Shown: piece after piece, positions 60,231-64,000 of the stretch
How the letters are laid out: each line of letters starts with the position of its first letter
Numbering within the stretch: position 1 is the stretch's first letter
Source: Theropithecus gelada
Taxonomy: Eukaryota; Chordata; Mammalia; Primates; Cercopithecidae
Assembly (NCBI RefSeq): GCF_003255815.1
Contig: NC_037689.1
Span: 49,200,644-49,264,643, forward strand
Direction of reading: 5' to 3'
Length of the DNA: 64,000 bases
Translations under genes and position numbers: made by a program
The notes under the pieces: model-generated
Seen by the model: only the letters and a program-made list of their open reading frames with translations
What the model was told of the DNA's origin: nothing
The model's database searches: none

Positions 60231-61044
60231 CATATAGAAAAGTTTTATTCTTTACTTAACTTCATGTATAGCTTTAAAGTTAGATATTTCCATTTATCAA
60301 CTCATTAATATTTTAAAATCTAATTTTATATTTCATTATCATTATTTTTAAGTTTTTACTTCACTTTACTTCTAGACCAATTCAATTCTACATTGGAATA
60401 TCATTACTTACTTTGTTAAAACCATATTTTTCCGGGCCGGGCGCGGTGGCTCACGCCTGTAATCCCAGCACTTTGGGAGGCCGAGGCAGGCGGATCACGA
60501 GGTCAGGAGATCGAGACCATCCTGGCTAACACAGTGAAACCCCGTATCTACTAAAAATACAAAAAATTAGCCAGGCGCGGTGGTGGGCGCCTGTAGTCCC
60601 AGCTACTTGGGAGGCTGAGGCAGGAGAATGGCGTGAACCCGGGAGGCGGAGCTTGCAGTGAGCCGAGATCGCGCCACTGCACTCCAGCCTGGGCGACAGA
60701 GCGAGACTCCGTCTCAAAAAAAAAATAAAAAAAAAAAAAAAAAAAAAACCAAACCATATTTTTCCAATCAAGTCCCGCTTTATGTATAACCCCCAACTAG
60801 TAGATGGAGGTAAGAAGTAAGGTGCCTCTCTTTCCCCACACTCTCAGAAGTATATTTTATAATTAAACACAAACTTTACTCCACTTATGAGCATGGTGGC
60901 CAAACATTTTGGGTTATCAAACCATCCTGGCTTAATTTATCGACACAGAATAATTCTTGTAGTATCCTCTTTTACTCTCAAAAGAATCTGTGATTGAGTA
61001 ACATATTTATAGTCACATTTATGGGACTTCAGATGGCTTGTGAA
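60231..61044 (-). other. 3'-transduced sequence carried by the L1
   Basis: Not L1. It lies between the L1 3' end and the terminal poly(A), inside the TSDs. On the transcribed strand an AATAAA (plus strand 60244-60249) sits 13 nt before the poly(A), the normal cleavage distance. It contains an AluY in the opposite orientation. The rest should be a copy of the DNA next to the source L1. Confidence 0.88.
60434..60750 (+). mobile_element. AluY inside the transduced segment, with TSD
   Basis: Full-length AluY with few changes from consensus ('ggccgggcgcggtggctcac', 'gagatcgcgccactgcactc') and a tail of about 30 A. TSD 'aaaccatatttttcc' at 60419-60433 and 60751-60765. It either pre-existed at the source locus or inserted here later. 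Confidence 0.95.
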
Positions 61045-61633
61045 TTTTTTTTTTATTATTATTATACTTTGAGTTCTAGGGTACATGTGCATAATGTGCA
61101 GGTTTGTTACATATGTATACTTGTGCCATGTTGGTGTGCTGCACCCATCAACTCGTCAGCACCCATCAACTCGTCATTTACATCAGGTATAACTCCCAAT
61201 GCAATCCCTCCCCCCTCCCCCCTCCCCATGATAGGCCCCAGTGTGTGATGTTCCCCTTCCCGAGTCCAAGTGATCTCATTGTTCAGTTCCCACCTATGAG
61301 TGAGAACATGCGGTGTTTGGTTTTCTGTTCTTGTGATAGTTTGCTAAGAATGATGGTTTCCAGCTGCATCCATGTCCCTACAAAGGACACAAACTCATCC
61401 TTTTTTATGGCTGCATACTATTCCATGGTGTGTATGTGCCACATTTTCTTAATCCAGTCTGTCACTGATGGACATTTGGGTTGATTCCAAGTCTTTGCTA
61501 TTGTGAATAGTGCCGCAATAAACATATGTGTGCATGTGTCTTTATAGCAGCATGATTTATAATCCTTTGGGTATATACCCAGTAATGGGATGGCTGGGTC
61601 ATATGGTACATCTAGTTCTAGATCCTTGAGGAA

Positions 61634-63580
61634 TCACCTCACTGTTTTCCATAATGGTTGAACTAGTTTACAATCCCACCAACAGTATAAAAGTGTTCCT
61701 ATTTCTCCACATCCTCTCCAGCACCTGTTGCTTCCTGACTTTTTAATGATCACCATTCTAACTGGTGTGAGATGGTATCTCATTGTGGTTTTGATTTGCA
61801 TTTCTCTGATGGCCAGTGATGAGGAGCATTTTTTCATGTGTCTGTTGGCTGTATGAATGTCTTCTTTTGAGAAATGTCTGTTCATATCCTTTGCCCACTT
61901 TTTGATGGAGTTGTTTGTTTTTTTCTTGTAAATTTGTTTGAGTTCTTTGTGGGTTCTGGATATTAGCCCTTTGTCAGATGAGTAGATTGCAAAAATTTTC
62001 TCCCATTCTGTAGGTTGCCTGTTCACTCTGATGGTAGTTTCTTTTGCTGTGCAGAAGCTCTTTAGTTTAATGAGATCCCATTTGTCAATTTTGGCTTTTG
62101 TTGCCATTGCTTTTGGTGTTTTAGACATGAAGTCTTTGCCCATGCCTATGTCCTGAATGGTACTACCTAGGTTTTCCTCTAGGATTTTTATGGTATTAGG
62201 TCTAACATTTAAGTCTCTAATCCATCTTGAATTAATTTTCGTATAAGGAGTAAGGAAAAGATCCAGTTTCAGCTTTCTACTTATGGCTAGCCAATTTTCC
62301 CAGCACCATTTATTAAATAGGGAATCCTTTCCCCATTTCTTGTTTCTCTCAGGTTTGTCAAAGATCAGATGGCTGTAGATGTGTGGTATTATTTCTGAGG
62401 ACTCTGTTCTGTTCCATTGGTCTATATCTCTGTTTTGGTACCAGTACCATGCTGTTTTGGTTACTGTAGCCTTGTAGTATAGTTTGAAGTCAGGTAGCGT
62501 GATGCCTCCAGCTTTGTTCTTTTGACTTAGGATTGTCTTGGAGATGCGGGCTCTTTTTTGGTTCCATATGAACTTTAAAGCAGTTTTTTCNAATTTATTG
62601 AGCGTTTTTAGCATGAAGGGCTGTTGAATTTTGTCAAAAGCCTTTTCTGCATCTATTGAGATAATCATGTGGTTCTTGTCTTTGGTTCTGTTTATATGCT
62701 GGATTATGTTTATTGATTTGCGAATGTTGAACCAGCCTTGCATCCCAGGGAGGAAGCTCACTTGATCATGGTGGATAAGCTTTTTGATGTGTTGCTGAAT
62801 CCGGTTTGCCAGTATTTTATTGAGGATTTTTGCGTAGATGTTCATCAGGGATATTGGTCTAAAATTCGCTTTTTTTGTTGTGTCTCTGCCAGGCTTTGGT
62901 ATCAGGATGATGTTGGCCTCATAAAATGAGTTAGGGAGGATTCCCTCTTTTTCTATTGATTGGAATAGTTTCAGAAGGAATGGTATCAGCTCCTTCTTGT
63001 ACCTCTGGTAGAATTCGGCTGTGAATTCATCTGGTCCTGGACTTTTTTTGGTTGGTAGGCTATTAATTATTGCCTCAGTTTCAAAGCCTGGTATTGGTCT
63101 ATTCAGGGATTCAACTTCTTCCTGGTTTAGTCTTGGAAGAGTGTAAGTGTCCAGGAAATTATCCATTTCTTCTGGATTTTCCAGTTTATTTGCGTAGAGG
63201 TGTTTATAGTATTCTCTGATGGTAGTTTGTATTTCTGTGGGGTCGGTGGTGATATCCCCTTTATCATTTTTTATTGCATCAATTTGATTCTTCTCTCTTT
63301 TCTTTTTTATTAGTCTTGCTAGCAGTCTGTCAATTTTGTTGATCTTTTCAAAAAACCAACTCCTGGATTCATTGATTTTTTGGAGGGTTTTTTGTGTTTC
63401 TATCTCCTTCAGTTCTGCTCTGATCTTAGTTATTTCTTGCCTTCTGCTAGCTTTCGAATGTGTTTGCTCTTGCTTCTCTAGTTCTTTTAATTGCGATGTT
63501 AGACTGTCAATTTTAGATCTTTCCTGCTTTCTCTTGTGGGCATTTAGTGCTATAAATTTCCCTCTACACACTGCTTTAAA
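61634..63580 (-). pseudogene. ORF2: L1 ORF2 fragment, 5'-truncated, RT core missing
   Basis: About 650 codons open, starting in PFKAVCRGKFIALNAHK, i.e. after the endonuclease domain, and ending at PLWKTVR-stop (61634). The stop is a CGA-to-TGA type change compared with the L1 at 13404; the remaining 3' coding part follows it. As in that L1, reading jumps at MLKTLNK-X-EKTALKFIW over an N (62591) and lacks the FADD box. Without promoter, endonuclease and RT it is dead on arrival. Confidence 0.93.
62591..62591. other. Undetermined base at the second ORF2 deletion junction
   Basis: A single N in 'cagttttttcnaatttattg', the same context as at 14967. Confidence 0.9.
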
Positions 63581-63597
63581 TGGGGACACAATATTTT

Positions 63598-64000
63598 AAA
63601 ATCATCTATCCCATAAAGGACTTGCATAGATAAACTGTCTCAATAATAAATAGACAATCCAATGTTTTAAAAGTTGGCAAGGAATTCTAAGAGACACTTC
63701 TCTTAAGAAGATATACAAATGGTAAGCACATAAAAAGATATTCAACATCATTAGTTCTTAGAGATCTGCATACCAAACCCAAAATGGCATAATGATTCAT
63801 AACCACAAGAATCAGTATAACCAGTAAGACAGACAGCAAGTGTTTGTGAGGATGTAGAGAAATTGGAATCCTCATATATTGTTCTTGGGAATGTAAAAAA
63901 TTGTAGTTGCTTTGAAATACAGTCTGGCAATTCCTTAAAAAGAGACGAAGAGTTACCATATGATGCACAATTTCCAATCCTAGTTGTCTACTCAAGATAA
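63598..64000 (+). mobile_element. Ancient L1M, continuation to the window end
   Basis: 'cataaaggacttgcatagat', 'cttaagaagatatacaaatg', 'aaaagatattcaacatcatt' and 'gtgaggatgtagagaaattg' continue the ORF2 C-terminal region of the L1M interrupted at 60224. It runs off the window. Confidence 0.85.

Larger units (their letters stand above)
60210..63597 (-). mobile_element. Young 5'-truncated L1 with 3' transduction and TSD
   Basis: One insertion, 60225-63582, bounded by the 15-bp repeat 'gggacacaatatttt' at 60210-60224 and 63583-63597. On the minus strand: L1 from mid ORF2 (63582) to its 3' end (61045-61054), then 814 bp of non-L1 DNA (61044-60231), then poly(A) (the T run 60225-60230, together with the Ts shared with the TSD). 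The target read on that strand is TTTT/AAAA, the L1 endonuclease consensus. The ancient L1M reads continuously across the site. It is nearly identical to the L1 at 13404, including the N deletion. Confidence 0.95.

Noticed and set aside
4102..60750. Alu poly(A)/poly(T) tracts read as Lys- or Phe-rich small proteins (e.g. 52837-53022)
   Set aside because: Homopolymer translation including the N gap; no biological meaning.

Overview
The window is nuclear DNA from a primate, most likely an Old World monkey (Cercopithecidae). The main evidence is the AluY at 26306, which carries features I associate with the macaque/baboon AluYRa lineage: 'ctcaagcctg' in the left arm, a six-A 'aaaaaatacaaaaaactagcc' linker and 'gcgtaaacc' plus 'gatccggcc' in the right arm. 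Young L1s, an HERV-H/F-like provirus and ancient L1M debris fit the same picture. I see no intact host gene, exon, tRNA or rRNA. The content is almost entirely mobile elements, repeats and decayed sequence.

Layout. 1-13403 is AT-rich intergenic DNA with an old Alu (4102), ancient LINE and DNA-transposon relics, and microsatellites. 13404-18962 is a young full-length L1 on the minus strand with a 15-bp target-site duplication (TSD), one stop in ORF1, and an ORF2 that is open except for an in-frame gap of about 660 bp over the reverse-transcriptase active site. 19990-31375 is the unusual part. Head-to-tail, badly decayed copies of an internal piece of a nucleoside diphosphate kinase (NME1/NME2-type) domain, with a period of about 280 bp, are interrupted by LTRs, a FRAM, an MST LTR, an AluY with a 3' extension, and a separate satellite at 26745-30570. 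The satellite monomers are about 540-690 bp and form a higher-order repeat of about 2.3 kb. 31421-40168 is a structurally complete but inactivated class I endogenous retrovirus on the minus strand (LTR-gag-pro-pol-env-LTR, tRNA-His-type primer site, 5-bp TSD 'ataat'). 40174-44400 is unique DNA. 44402-50935 is an older full-length plus-strand L1 with many disruptions. 52450-52967 is an ERV LTR-like sequence ending in a very long poly(A) tract with an assembly gap. From about 54730 to the window end runs an ancient plus-strand L1M, split by an Alu (56185) and by a young minus-strand L1 (60225-63582) that carries an apparent 814-bp 3' transduction.

Function. Nothing here looks like a working operon or gene set. 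The L1 at 13404 still has readable ORFs (its endonuclease domain looks intact), but the sequence as given could not encode an active reverse transcriptase. The most novel signals are the NDP-kinase-derived tandem array, the satellite embedded in it, the shared single-N deletion in two L1 copies, and two retrotransposition events (L1 and Alu) that appear to have carried extra 3' sequence.
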